Source of the DNA: Flavobacterium daejeonense DSM 17708
GTDB lineage: Bacteria; Bacteroidota; Bacteroidia; Flavobacteriales; Flavobacteriaceae
Assembly: GCF_000425425.1 (NCBI RefSeq)
Contig: NZ_AUDK01000002.1
Location: forward strand, 62,001-126,000
Reading direction: 5' to 3'
Length of the DNA: 64,000 nucleotides
The notes beneath the pieces were generated by a model. The model did no database searches. It worked only from the letters and a program-made list of their open reading frames with translations, and was not told where the DNA came from. Both the position numbers and the translations under genes were made by a program. This document shows, piece by piece, positions 1-7,821 of the stretch. How positions within the stretch are numbered: position 1 is the first letter of the stretch; every line of letters begins with the position of its first letter.

Positions 1-340
1 ATATATTTTTAAGCGTTTCTTCAATATTTTGTTGGGGTGCATTGTTGGATTTTTTTGATAATATCCAAATTAAAATTAATCCACCAATTGATAAAATTGT
101 ATGCGAATTAATAATCCAATTGTTTATTTCAATTCCTTTTTTTGATATAAAAAAATGAAATAATCCAAGTAATAAATAAAAAGCACTTAATATAATTCCT
201 AAGTGAGAATATTTGATAATAAAGTAAGTGTCGCGAATATTAATGTTAAATATTCCTTTGGATTTACTAAATCCAAAAACCAAAATAACAGGGACTATTA
301 AAAAGAAAAAATGATAGGGTTTATTAAGAGCTAGATTCAT
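1..340 (-). CDS. Small membrane protein of unknown function, 3' end cut by the window edge
   Basis: An open frame runs on the minus strand from an ATG at 340-338 to the window edge without a stop (113 codons visible). The product has hydrophobic segments at about residues 11-24 and 48-70 and a third at about 90-103, so it is a small multi-pass membrane protein. Between the first two is the stretch DTYFIIKYSHLG, which resembles the DTYFVVAHFHYVL loop of heme-copper oxidase subunit I, but the rest of an oxidase is absent. I do not know a function. It is divergent from the metallophosphoesterase gene, with about 175 AT-rich bases between them. The protein's C-terminus lies outside the window. 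Confidence 0.6.
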   Translation of the reverse strand, partial: MNLALNKPYHFFFLIVPVILVFGFSKSKGIFNINIRDTYFIIKYSHLGIILSAFYLLLGLFHFFISKKGIEINNWIINSHTILSIGGLILIWILSKKSNNAPQQNIEETLKNI

Positions 341-516
341 CTTTGGTATGTTTTTTTTCTTTCAAATATATTAAAATTTTCTTACAAGATATTATTTGTT
401 TGAATCCACACCTACTAGATTTTAGAAACCTAGTAAGTTTTTAAATGATAAAAAATCAAGATTCCGTTAAAGTTTAATTAAGTAGTTCTTAACTAAACGG
501 TAGAAGTTGTTATTTT

Positions 517-1767
517 GTGAAAAAATGTATTGACATGGGTTTTAGGTTGCTATTTTTTATAGTATTTCTTTTTATAATCGAATTGTATGCTTTTCAGGCT
601 TTCAAAACAATTCTGAAAGATAAATGGTTTTTAATTGGATACGCTGTGTTAAGTCTGGCGATTTTAATTTATATTATTTACGGTTTTATGAATTTTGACC
701 GTTCCGTAGGGCAAACCAAGCAAACGATGTTTGTGATGGGGTTAATGCTGGTGGTGTATGTGCCTAAGATTGTGTTGGCGCTCGTATTACTTGGAGAAGA
801 TATTTTCAGGCTGGTTATGGGTTCGGTGAATTATTTTGTAGAGAACAGCAATGAAGGATTTCTTCCTAGCCGAAGAAAATTTGTGAGTCAGTTGGGTTTG
901 GGATTGGCTTCCATTCCGTTTTTATCTTTGATTTATGGTGTGACAATTGGGAAATACAATTATAAAGTAATTAAACAACGTATCTTTTTCCCTGATTTGC
1001 CGGATGCTTTTGATGGTTTTACGATAACACAAATTTCGGATGTGCATTCGGGGAGTTTTGATAATGCGGACAAAATTAATTATGCCATTGATTTAGTAAA
1101 TGAGCAAAATTCGGATATGATTTTGTTTACCGGAGATATTGTAAATACGCATGCTATCGAAATGCATCCGTGGGTTGAAACTTTTAATCGTATCAAAACA
1201 CACGAATATGGTAAATTTTCCGTTCTGGGTAATCATGATTATGGCGAATACGTGACCTGGCCTTCACAGACTGCCAAAGATCAGAATTTTAAAGAAATTA
1301 AAGATTTGTACGGGCAAATTGGTTTTCAGTTATTATTGAACGAGCATACTTTTATCAAAAAAGGAAAGGATAAAATTGCTTTAGTAGGGGTAGAAAACTG
1401 GGGAAAAAACTTTAAGCAGGCAGGCGATTTGGAAAAAGCCTCTGAAGGCTTGAGAGGAAATGAGTTTAAAATTCTGATGAGTCACGATCCGAGCCATTGG
1501 GAATATGAAGTAAAAAATGATGATATGAATTATCATTTAACCCTTTCCGGACATACGCACGGCATGCAGTTTGGGATTGAAATTCCGGGCTATTTCAAAT
1601 GGAGTTTAGCGCAATATGTCTATAAACAATGGGCTGGTTTGTATGAGCATTTGGGGCGTTATGTGTATGTAAATCGAGGCTTTGGTTTTCATGCTTATCC
1701 CGGCAGAGTAGGAATTATGCCCGAAATTACGGTTATCGAACTAAAAAAAGGGGGTAAAGTAGCATAA
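517..1767 (+). CDS. Membrane-anchored calcineurin-like metallophosphoesterase (YkuE type)
   Basis: The protein is 416 residues. The first 110 residues hold three to four membrane helices. After a short twin-arginine-like patch (SRRKFVSQLG, about 120-129) and a further hydrophobic stretch comes a calcineurin-like phosphoesterase domain. Its metal-binding motifs are in order: SDVHSG, GDIVN, GNHDYG, MSHDPSH and GHTHGMQ, so the active site looks intact. The family contains hydrolases of phosphate esters, for example UDP-2,3-diacylglucosamine hydrolase-like enzymes; the substrate here cannot be read from sequence. The start at 517 is GTG. An ATG at 535 is in frame and would remove only six residues, so the start is uncertain. 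The gene is followed 75 bases later by the thioredoxin-fold gene. Confidence 0.85.
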   Translation: MKKCIDMGFRLLFFIVFLFIIELYAFQAFKTILKDKWFLIGYAVLSLAILIYIIYGFMNFDRSVGQTKQTMFVMGLMLVVYVPKIVLALVLLGEDIFRLVMGSVNYFVENSNEGFLPSRRKFVSQLGLGLASIPFLSLIYGVTIGKYNYKVIKQRIFFPDLPDAFDGFTITQISDVHSGSFDNADKINYAIDLVNEQNSDMILFTGDIVNTHAIEMHPWVETFNRIKTHEYGKFSVLGNHDYGEYVTWPSQTAKDQNFKEIKDLYGQIGFQLLLNEHTFIKKGKDKIALVGVENWGKNFKQAGDLEKASEGLRGNEFKILMSHDPSHWEYEVKNDDMNYHLTLSGHTHGMQFGIEIPGYFKWSLAQYVYKQWAGLYEHLGRYVYVNRGFGFHAYPGRVGIMPEITVIELKKGGKVA

Positions 1768-1842
1768 TTCGTTAAAAATGCTACATTTGTATGAAAGAAA
1801 AATAATTTTTTCTTAGATTTAAAAAAATAATTCGTTGGTTTT

Positions 1843-2139
1843 ATGTCAAAATTTGGAGAACTAATAAGTGCACAAGTACCAGTGTTGATTGATTTCTACA
1901 CCGATTGGAACGAATCTTCAGTTTCTATGCATGAAGTGATAAGAGATGTTGCGGCAGCTTTAGGCGATAAAGCAAAAGTGATTAAAATTGATGTGGATAA
2001 AAATCAGGAACTTGCCGAAGCATTGCGAATTAAAGGATTACCAACATTGATGGTCTATAAAAACGGTCAGATGGTTTGGAGACAATCCGGTGAATTGGAT
2101 GCCAATTCGTTAATAACGATTGTTCAGGAACAACTTTAA
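1843..2139 (+). CDS. Thioredoxin-fold protein without catalytic cysteines
   Basis: This 98-residue protein has the length and order of elements of thioredoxin: an N-terminal helix, a central strand VLIDFYTDW, then KVIKIDVDKN, the cis-proline segment KGLPTLMVYKNG and a final helix. The position of the WCGPC motif reads WNESSVSM, and there is no cysteine anywhere in the protein. It therefore cannot act as a disulfide oxidoreductase and more likely works as a binding or scaffold protein. No signal peptide is seen, so it should be cytoplasmic. It converges with the polysaccharide deacetylase gene and the two coding regions overlap by four bases, which couples their 3' ends. Confidence 0.85.
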   Translation: MSKFGELISAQVPVLIDFYTDWNESSVSMHEVIRDVAAALGDKAKVIKIDVDKNQELAEALRIKGLPTLMVYKNGQMVWRQSGELDANSLITIVQEQL

Positions 2140-2801
2140 AAGCGAATTGCTTCAAGCTTAAAGTTGTTTTGGGTTAAATGTTTTAACACTCTGGGTAAAA
2201 CATATTCCAGATTTTTAAAAGCTTTTACACTGTCGTGAAAAACGACAATACTACCGGATTGAATATGATTAACCGTATTATTCAAACATTCTTCTTTACT
2301 GATATTTTGGTCAAAATCGGCGCTTAGAACATCCCACATGATTATTTTGTAGCCTAGTTGTCTTAATTTTTTAGATTGAGCTGGCTTAATTTTGCCGTAA
2401 GGCGGACGAAAGATTTTAGGTTTTAGTCCCGAAGCTTCGGGATTGATTTTAGATTTATGAGTGGAAATGATGTTTTCACATAATTGAAAGTTTTTAATAT
2501 AATCATCCGTTTTATTTATCCAACCGTTCAAATGATTGTGGGTGTGATTGCCTATACTGTGCCCTTTTTCAATAATTTTAGTGAAGATTTCTGGATGCGC
2601 AACAATATTCTTACCAATGCAGAAAAAAGTAGCTTTGGCATTGTGTTTTTCTAATTCGGCTAAAACCCATTCGGTTATTTCAGGAGTGGGACCGTCATCA
2701 AAAGTAAGGTAAACTTTGTTTTCGTTATTGGGGATGTCCCAAACAAAATTAGAGAACAGTTTTTTGATGATTTGGTGGGTTTTTATCCAATAGGGTTTCA
2801 T
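2136..2801 (-). CDS. Polysaccharide deacetylase family protein (NodB homology domain)
   Basis: The 221-residue product carries the carbohydrate esterase 4 (NodB) motifs: TFDDGP with the catalytic-base and metal-binding aspartates, HSIGNHTHNH with the metal-binding histidines, RPPYGK, WDVLSADFD and a late FHDS. The domain fills nearly the whole protein. No clear cleavable signal peptide is visible at the N-terminus (MKPYWIKTHQIIKKL). CE4 enzymes remove N- or O-acetyl groups from peptidoglycan, chitin-like oligomers or xylan; the substrate here is unknown. The 3' end overlaps the convergent thioredoxin-fold gene by four bases. It lies downstream of the DUF2723 gene on the same strand, but a strong terminator-like hairpin separates the two. 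Confidence 0.85.
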   Translation of the reverse strand: MKPYWIKTHQIIKKLFSNFVWDIPNNENKVYLTFDDGPTPEITEWVLAELEKHNAKATFFCIGKNIVAHPEIFTKIIEKGHSIGNHTHNHLNGWINKTDDYIKNFQLCENIISTHKSKINPEASGLKPKIFRPPYGKIKPAQSKKLRQLGYKIIMWDVLSADFDQNISKEECLNNTVNHIQSGSIVVFHDSVKAFKNLEYVLPRVLKHLTQNNFKLEAIRF

Positions 2802-2828
2802 CTGAAAATCATTTGATATTAAAGATAA

Positions 2829-2872
2829 AAAAAATGTAGCAATCTTGTTTTGTTGGGATTGCTACATTTTTT
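2829..2872 (-). terminator. Intrinsic terminator downstream of the DUF2723 gene
   Basis: A 16-bp stem (AAAAAATGTAGCAATC pairing with GATTGCTACATTTTTT) encloses a 12-base loop and has A/T runs on both flanks. On the minus strand it lies just after the stop codon of the DUF2723 gene. The symmetric A and T runs mean it could act in either direction. Confidence 0.75.
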
Positions 2873-2890
2873 ATGATTTTTGAGTTTTAC

Positions 2891-5800
2891 TTATTCTTTG
2901 TCTCTGCCAAAACGGTGGAAAACATCAATATAAGTGTTGAATACGGCTCGGTGTTTTTGGAAAAAATCCGTGTCGTTGTTTTTCTTCATTACTTCCAATA
3001 AGGCTCTGTAGCGCTCAATATCGGTTACAATATCTATTGCTAAATCTGATTGGTCTGAAGCAGGCATTTTGCTGTAGTAATTTAGGTTTTCTTTGTATTT
3101 GCTTACTAATTTATCCAACAGTTCATGCGCTTTTTGCGTTTCGCTAACTTTATAATATCCATTTGCAAAAGGCTCCAGTAATGAATAATAACCAAATTTA
3201 TCTACCGGCATTTTTTGCATAGCCAGTTCAATCACTTTTTTGGCTTTTTCAATTTTGTCTTCTTTGATTAATTGATCCATTAATCGGGAAAGATTAGTTC
3301 GGTAAGTAATACTTTCACGACGGGTTTCCGGATCGTGGTAAATGTCGCCATCGCTGTTACCCCAATCCCAACTCATGATAATATTATACATTTTGTCCGA
3401 ATCAATTTTTCCCATTTCCATAGGATTTCCGTCTTTAGGAATGGTGGTTTTAACAGGGACTAATTTGTAAACCATTCCGTCCAATTGCAGGTAATCTTTC
3501 ATCCAAAGATACTCTTCGTCGTCAAAAGCGCCTCCACTGAAATAAATAGGCCGTTTCCAGTTGTTATTGGCAACTAAATCCAGCATCATCAAACGGTTTT
3601 TGTATAAAGCACCTCCTTTAATGTCGATATCGATATAAGGAACGATGGAGTCGTAGTCTTTGGCTGCAACGATTTTGTTTTTGATAATGGTGTTTTTATC
3701 AACCGGAATTCGAACCTGATTAGTTGGGTAGAAATGGATGGTTTGTCCGTTTTGCATTTCTACAGTCGATTTAGGATGTTTGATAAAGTCCATCAATCCT
3801 TTTACGCTCCAACGACTTTTTATTTTTGGAATATTAACAACGTAATCTAATTTATCTCCAACATATTGATCGTGTGTAAACGAAATAGGTAACGGATCTG
3901 ATTCGTATGTTTTTCTCTTCATTTGATCAATATACCAATCGGTCATGAAAAGGCTGGTGTTTACGATTTTTATATCGGTACGGTAGCCTTCAATTTCCTG
4001 AGCGTACCAAAGCGGGAAAGTGTCATTGTCTCCAATAGTAAATAAAATAGCGTTTGGGTCGCAGGAACTTAAGTAAGCTTTAGCCATTGCTAATGCTGTA
4101 TATTTTCCGGAACGGTCGTGGTCATCCCAATTTTGGGAAGCCATAATAACAGGAGCACCTAATAATGATGCAGCTACAATTGCCGGGCCTATAAGTTTTG
4201 GAGAGACATATTTCTTAGCGCTTTCGTATAAAGAATAAACACCTAATCCAATCCAAATTGCAAAAACATAGAATGAACCTACTAAAGCGTAGTCTCTTTC
4301 TCTAGGCTCAAAAGGTCTTTCGTTCAGGTAAATTTTTAATGCAAGTCCTGTGAAAAGAAATAATACCAATAAAACATAAAAGCTTTTTAGGTTTTTTTGG
4401 GCATGAAACATTAAACCTATTAATCCTAAAATAAAAGGAATAAAGTAATATACATTTCGTCCTTTGTTGTTTAAAGCATCTTCAGGCAGGTTGTCCTGAG
4501 AACCCAGGTGTAAAGTGTCGATAAAATTAATACCACTTAGCCAGTTTCCGTCCTGGTTACCGTATCTTCCCTGATTGTCGCTTTGACGTCCAACGAAGTT
4601 CCACATTAAATACCTCCAGTACATGTAGCCAAATTGGTATTCCACCATAAAGCTAAGGTTATCGGCTGTAGTAGGTTTTTCGATAATTAAGTAGTCGCTG
4701 TAAGTTTTAAGGAATTTTACATAGCCTTCGTTATCAATTTGTTTTTGAGCGTAAGCCTGTCTGAATTCTGAAATGGTTTTTTCAACTTCGTTTCTCAATT
4801 GTGCAATGGCTCTGTTGTAATCTTCCTCAGATAATTTGCTGGCATCAATTCCGTAACGCGCTAAATCATTTTCATAAGGATAGTTAGGATTGATACTAAA
4901 TTGGGGTGGATTTGTAAAGTTGATGTAATTTTCAATATGTTCCGTACTCCACATTCTTGGAAGGATTGCTTTTTGAGCATTATCACTATTTTGTTCGGCA
5001 TTTTTGTAATTGTTTACAATTTCATATTTACCGGTTTTGTAGTTTCTTTCATAGTTGGGAGCTTTGTCAAGATAAGGCGTGTCTTTATCTAATCCTGCAA
5101 AGGTTTCGGTATATTGAGGACCGTAAAATAATGGGTTTGAACCATATTGTTCCCTGTTGTAATAGGCTAAAACTTCTCGGGCATCCGATGGCTTGTTTTC
5201 GTTAATATTCACATTGGCATTGGCACGAATAGGAAGCATTAACCAGGTTGAGAATCCGATTAAGATAAATAAAATACAAAGTATAAGAGTGTTGTAAGTA
5301 ACTAAACCTTTGTCTTTAGTGTATTTTAATCCAAAGTAAAAAGCAGCAACCACTGCTAAAACGGCAATAATAGTACCTGAGTTAAAAGGCATGCCGAGAC
5401 TGTTAACAGCAAAAACCTCTGCTTTGGCAAAAAAAGCCATCGTTAGCGGAAGTAATAATTTAAAAATGAATAATAATATGGAAACGACAACGATATTAGC
5501 GATAATGAAGTTTTTAATCGTTACTGTTTTGTAGTGCTTGAAATAATATAAAAATCCTATAGCCGGAATGGTAAGTAAAGCCATGAAGTGTACACCAAAC
5601 GAAAGTCCGACAATTAAGGAAATGATTAAAAGCCATTTGTTTCCTCTGGGTTTGTCCATGTCCTGTTCCCAGCGTAAGCCCAGCCAAAAAAGCAAGGCAA
5701 TTAATAAGGAGGCCATGGCATACACTTCAGCTTCAGCGGCATTAAACCAAAAACTATCTGAAAAAGTATAAGCAAGAGCACCAACAAGAGAGCTTCCTAA

Positions 5801-6169
5801 AATTACAATATCGTTGCTTTTGTTAGGTTCTTCTGAGTTTGAAATGATTTTTCTCAAAATCATCGTCGAAGACCAAAACAGGAAAAGAATAGTAAAAGCA
5901 CTGGAAAATACCGAAGTCATATTAACCATTAAAGCTACATGTTGGGCATCGGAAGCAAACATGGCAAAGAAAGCACCAATCATTTGGAACAAAGGAGCTC
6001 CGGGCGGATGACCTACTTCCAGTTTTGCAGCTGTGGCAATGTATTCCCCACAGTCCCAAAAGCTCATTGTCGGCTCAACGGTAAGAGAATAGGTTATTAA
6101 AGCGATTCCAAATGCAATCCATCCGATAATAGTATTCCACTTTTTGAAATTGAAAGTCTCCTTATTCAT
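2891..6169 (-). CDS. DUF2723 (TMEM260-like) multi-pass membrane protein, candidate O-mannosyltransferase
   Basis: This 1,092-residue protein starts with a hydrophobic part of about 12 membrane helices (residues 15-330 and 575-680) and ends in a soluble tetratricopeptide-like region. Near the N-terminus is the signature WDCGEYIATA followed by GHPPGAPLF, as in DUF2723 proteins and resembling the acidic first loop of GT-C glycosyltransferases. Established knowledge: the human relative TMEM260 is a protein O-mannosyltransferase. Bacteroidota modify many exported proteins by O-glycosylation, so a glycosyltransferase role at the inner membrane is a reasonable inference, but donor and acceptor are unknown. 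The size is typical of the bacteroidotal family. It is transcribed alone, away from the tRNA-Gln gene. Confidence 0.85.
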   Translation of the reverse strand: MNKETFNFKKWNTIIGWIAFGIALITYSLTVEPTMSFWDCGEYIATAAKLEVGHPPGAPLFQMIGAFFAMFASDAQHVALMVNMTSVFSSAFTILFLFWSSTMILRKIISNSEEPNKSNDIVILGSSLVGALAYTFSDSFWFNAAEAEVYAMASLLIALLFWLGLRWEQDMDKPRGNKWLLIISLIVGLSFGVHFMALLTIPAIGFLYYFKHYKTVTIKNFIIANIVVVSILLFIFKLLLPLTMAFFAKAEVFAVNSLGMPFNSGTIIAVLAVVAAFYFGLKYTKDKGLVTYNTLILCILFILIGFSTWLMLPIRANANVNINENKPSDAREVLAYYNREQYGSNPLFYGPQYTETFAGLDKDTPYLDKAPNYERNYKTGKYEIVNNYKNAEQNSDNAQKAILPRMWSTEHIENYINFTNPPQFSINPNYPYENDLARYGIDASKLSEEDYNRAIAQLRNEVEKTISEFRQAYAQKQIDNEGYVKFLKTYSDYLIIEKPTTADNLSFMVEYQFGYMYWRYLMWNFVGRQSDNQGRYGNQDGNWLSGINFIDTLHLGSQDNLPEDALNNKGRNVYYFIPFILGLIGLMFHAQKNLKSFYVLLVLFLFTGLALKIYLNERPFEPRERDYALVGSFYVFAIWIGLGVYSLYESAKKYVSPKLIGPAIVAASLLGAPVIMASQNWDDHDRSGKYTALAMAKAYLSSCDPNAILFTIGDNDTFPLWYAQEIEGYRTDIKIVNTSLFMTDWYIDQMKRKTYESDPLPISFTHDQYVGDKLDYVVNIPKIKSRWSVKGLMDFIKHPKSTVEMQNGQTIHFYPTNQVRIPVDKNTIIKNKIVAAKDYDSIVPYIDIDIKGGALYKNRLMMLDLVANNNWKRPIYFSGGAFDDEEYLWMKDYLQLDGMVYKLVPVKTTIPKDGNPMEMGKIDSDKMYNIIMSWDWGNSDGDIYHDPETRRESITYRTNLSRLMDQLIKEDKIEKAKKVIELAMQKMPVDKFGYYSLLEPFANGYYKVSETQKAHELLDKLVSKYKENLNYYSKMPASDQSDLAIDIVTDIERYRALLEVMKKNNDTDFFQKHRAVFNTYIDVFHRFGRDKE

Positions 6170-6335
6170 GTAGTAAATTTTAGTTAATTTTTTCGAGTTA
6201 CAAAGAAAATGTTTTTTTATTTAAGGATATAGGCATTAACAAAATTTTCTGCAAAAGCATGGTTTTTTTAAAGTCTTGATTGTGAAATGCTTTTGGGTTT
6301 TTGAAAAAATTTTTCAAAAAAAATCAAAAAAAAAT

Positions 6336-6365
6336 TTGCGGAAACTAAAAAATGCTCTAAATTTG
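6336..6365 (+). promoter_or_regulatory. Bacteroidota-type promoter for tRNA-Gln
   Basis: TTG at 6336-6338, then a 19-base spacer, then TAAATTTG at 6358-6365, matching the TTG/TAnnTTTG consensus of the primary sigma factor in Flavobacteria. Transcription would start near 6372, about 37 bases before the tRNA. Confidence 0.7.
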
Positions 6366-6408
6366 CACTCGCTAAACAAAACAATAGTGATGTAAGGCAA
6401 ACATGGAA

Positions 6409-6479
6409 TGGTCCATGGTGTAATGGTAACACTACGGTTTTTGGTGCCGTCTTTCTAGGTTCGAGTCCTAGTGGACCAA
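6409..6479 (+). tRNA. tRNA-Gln (anticodon TTG)
   Basis: The sequence folds into a full cloverleaf. The acceptor stem TGGTCCA (6409-6415) pairs with TGGACCA (6472-6478). The T stem is CTAGG/CCTAG around TTCGAGT. The anticodon stem ACGGT/GCCGT encloses TTTTGGT, giving the anticodon TTG that reads CAA as glutamine. The discriminator is A6479 and the CCA end is not encoded. A consensus promoter precedes it and a perfect-stem terminator follows within seven bases, so it is a monocistronic unit. Confidence 0.95.
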
Positions 6480-6480
6480 C

Positions 6481-6512
6481 AAAAAAGTCCCGATTTAATC
6501 GGGACTTTTTTT
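6481..6512 (+). terminator. Intrinsic terminator after tRNA-Gln
   Basis: GTCCCGAT and ATCGGGAC form a perfect 8-bp stem with loop TTA, flanked by six A and seven T. It ends the tRNA-Gln transcript. The A run also lets it serve leftward transcription from the universal stress protein gene. Confidence 0.9.
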
Positions 6513-6530
6513 ATGCGGTAAATTTTGCAT

Positions 6531-7355
6531 TTATATTTTAAAAACAATAAGTGGTTTGTTTACGTGATTAGCTAAATCTTCGCTAATGCTTCCGGTAAAA
6601 AAATGAGAAAGTCCGGTGCGTCCGTGAGTGCAAAGAGCGATTAAATCGGCTTTGATTTCATTGGAGAAATGTATAATTCCTTTTTCGATGTTGGTGTCGT
6701 TGTAAATGTGGGTTTCGTAGTTTTGTATATCGAATTCTTTAGTGAAATCATTCATTATTTTGTTGACCAGGGCTGTAGTTTTGAAGCTGTTTGGAGTGCA
6801 AATCATGGTTAGGTTGAGTTTGGCTTCAAATTTTTTGGTAAAATCCAGTATTTTGTGAAAAGGTTTTTTGATTTCTTCTGAGAAATCGGAAGCAAAAACA
6901 ATATTTTTTGGAGAGAAGGAGTCGATTTCTTCTTTAATAACCATGACGGGTGCTGTTGACAGGCGTACTACTTTTTCGGTATTAGAACCAATAATAATTT
7001 CTGTTAGTCCCGAAGCACCGTTAGATCCCATAATGATTAAATCAATTTGGTGTTCTTTGCTGTAGGAGAGAATGCCTTGAGTGGCTTTTTCTAATTTGAT
7101 AGAATCTATAACGGTAATGTTTTTGAGGAAGTCTCTCTCTTTGGCTAGTTGCATAGTTTCTTTTGCTTTTTGGATAAAAAGCATGATTTCCGGTATTGGG
7201 GTAGCGCCGGTAATAGCATCATTCATTTGGCTGGGAATTTCCAGCATGTGTAAAAGATGAATTTCAAAATCGTTGTTTCGGGCGAGCTGTGCGGCTAATT
7301 TCAGCGCGTTATCGGCTCGGCTGGAGAAGTCGGTAGGGACTAAGATTCGTTTCAT
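6531..7355 (-). CDS. Tandem-domain universal stress protein (UspA family)
   Basis: The 274-residue protein holds two UspA-like domains (about residues 1-142 and 148-274). Domain one has the ATP-binding signature GSNGASGLTE followed by GSNTEKVV; domain two has the equivalent THGRTGLSHFFTGS. Both therefore appear able to bind ATP. Universal stress proteins accumulate under starvation or stress; the exact task here is unknown. The gene faces the tRNA-Gln gene and shares its bidirectional terminator. It is the last backbone gene before the accessory locus. Confidence 0.9.
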   Translation of the reverse strand: MKRILVPTDFSSRADNALKLAAQLARNNDFEIHLLHMLEIPSQMNDAITGATPIPEIMLFIQKAKETMQLAKERDFLKNITVIDSIKLEKATQGILSYSKEHQIDLIIMGSNGASGLTEIIIGSNTEKVVRLSTAPVMVIKEEIDSFSPKNIVFASDFSEEIKKPFHKILDFTKKFEAKLNLTMICTPNSFKTTALVNKIMNDFTKEFDIQNYETHIYNDTNIEKGIIHFSNEIKADLIALCTHGRTGLSHFFTGSISEDLANHVNKPLIVFKI

Positions 7356-7821
7356 AGTTTTGATTTTGGGAGGTAGTTTTGAAATTATTTGGTTGCAGTA
7401 CTAAAGGTAAGGAATAATTTTACAGTAATCAATTGTTAAAGTTTAAAAGTTTAATTGTAAGTCTGTTAATCCAAAAAATGTTAATGTCTTTCCTGAGTTG
7501 TTTTCTGGAGAAACTCGGTTTTTTTAGGTTGTGTTATAAGTTGGGATGTTTTGTTTTCCGGCGTTTCTTTTGCTAATTAGATTTTGAATTATTTTAAATC
7601 TAGTTGTTTTATTTCTTCATTCAATGTTTTCTATAGTAGTTGTTTTTGTTTCTTATTTAAAGGTTTTAACTTAAATAGCAGTTGTTATGTTAAAAAGAGG
7701 ATAATATAATCTTATTATGTGTTAATATATACTTTCTAAGGAAGTGTTCTTTTAACATAATTTTACAATTATATGCTGAACTTATTACCAATAATTAATT
7801 TTTAAATTAAAATGTTAAATT
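7356..7821. other. 466-base intergenic region in front of the SusC gene
   Basis: No open frame of note lies here. It separates the leftward stress-protein gene from the rightward SusC gene and must carry the promoter of the latter, but I find no good TTG-N17-23-TAnnTTTG match close to the SusC start. The only structure that stands out is a short terminator-like hairpin at 7493-7525. Confidence 0.5.
7493..7525 (+). terminator. Terminator-like hairpin upstream of SusC
   Basis: CTGAGTT (7493-7499) pairs with AACTCGG (7512-7518) with one T-G wobble, and seven T follow. No plus-strand gene precedes it, so it would act on a leader or on an unseen short transcript. The stem is only 7 bp. Confidence 0.35.

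Noticed and set aside
1760..1790. Promoter before the thioredoxin-fold gene
   Set aside because: TACATTTG at 1782-1789 fits the -7 element, but no TTG lies at the right distance upstream.
6409..6479. tRNA-Gln as integration site of the accessory locus
   Set aside because: I find no copy of the tRNA 3' end near the right side of the locus (47300-47500) and no integrase gene, and the stress protein gene lies between.
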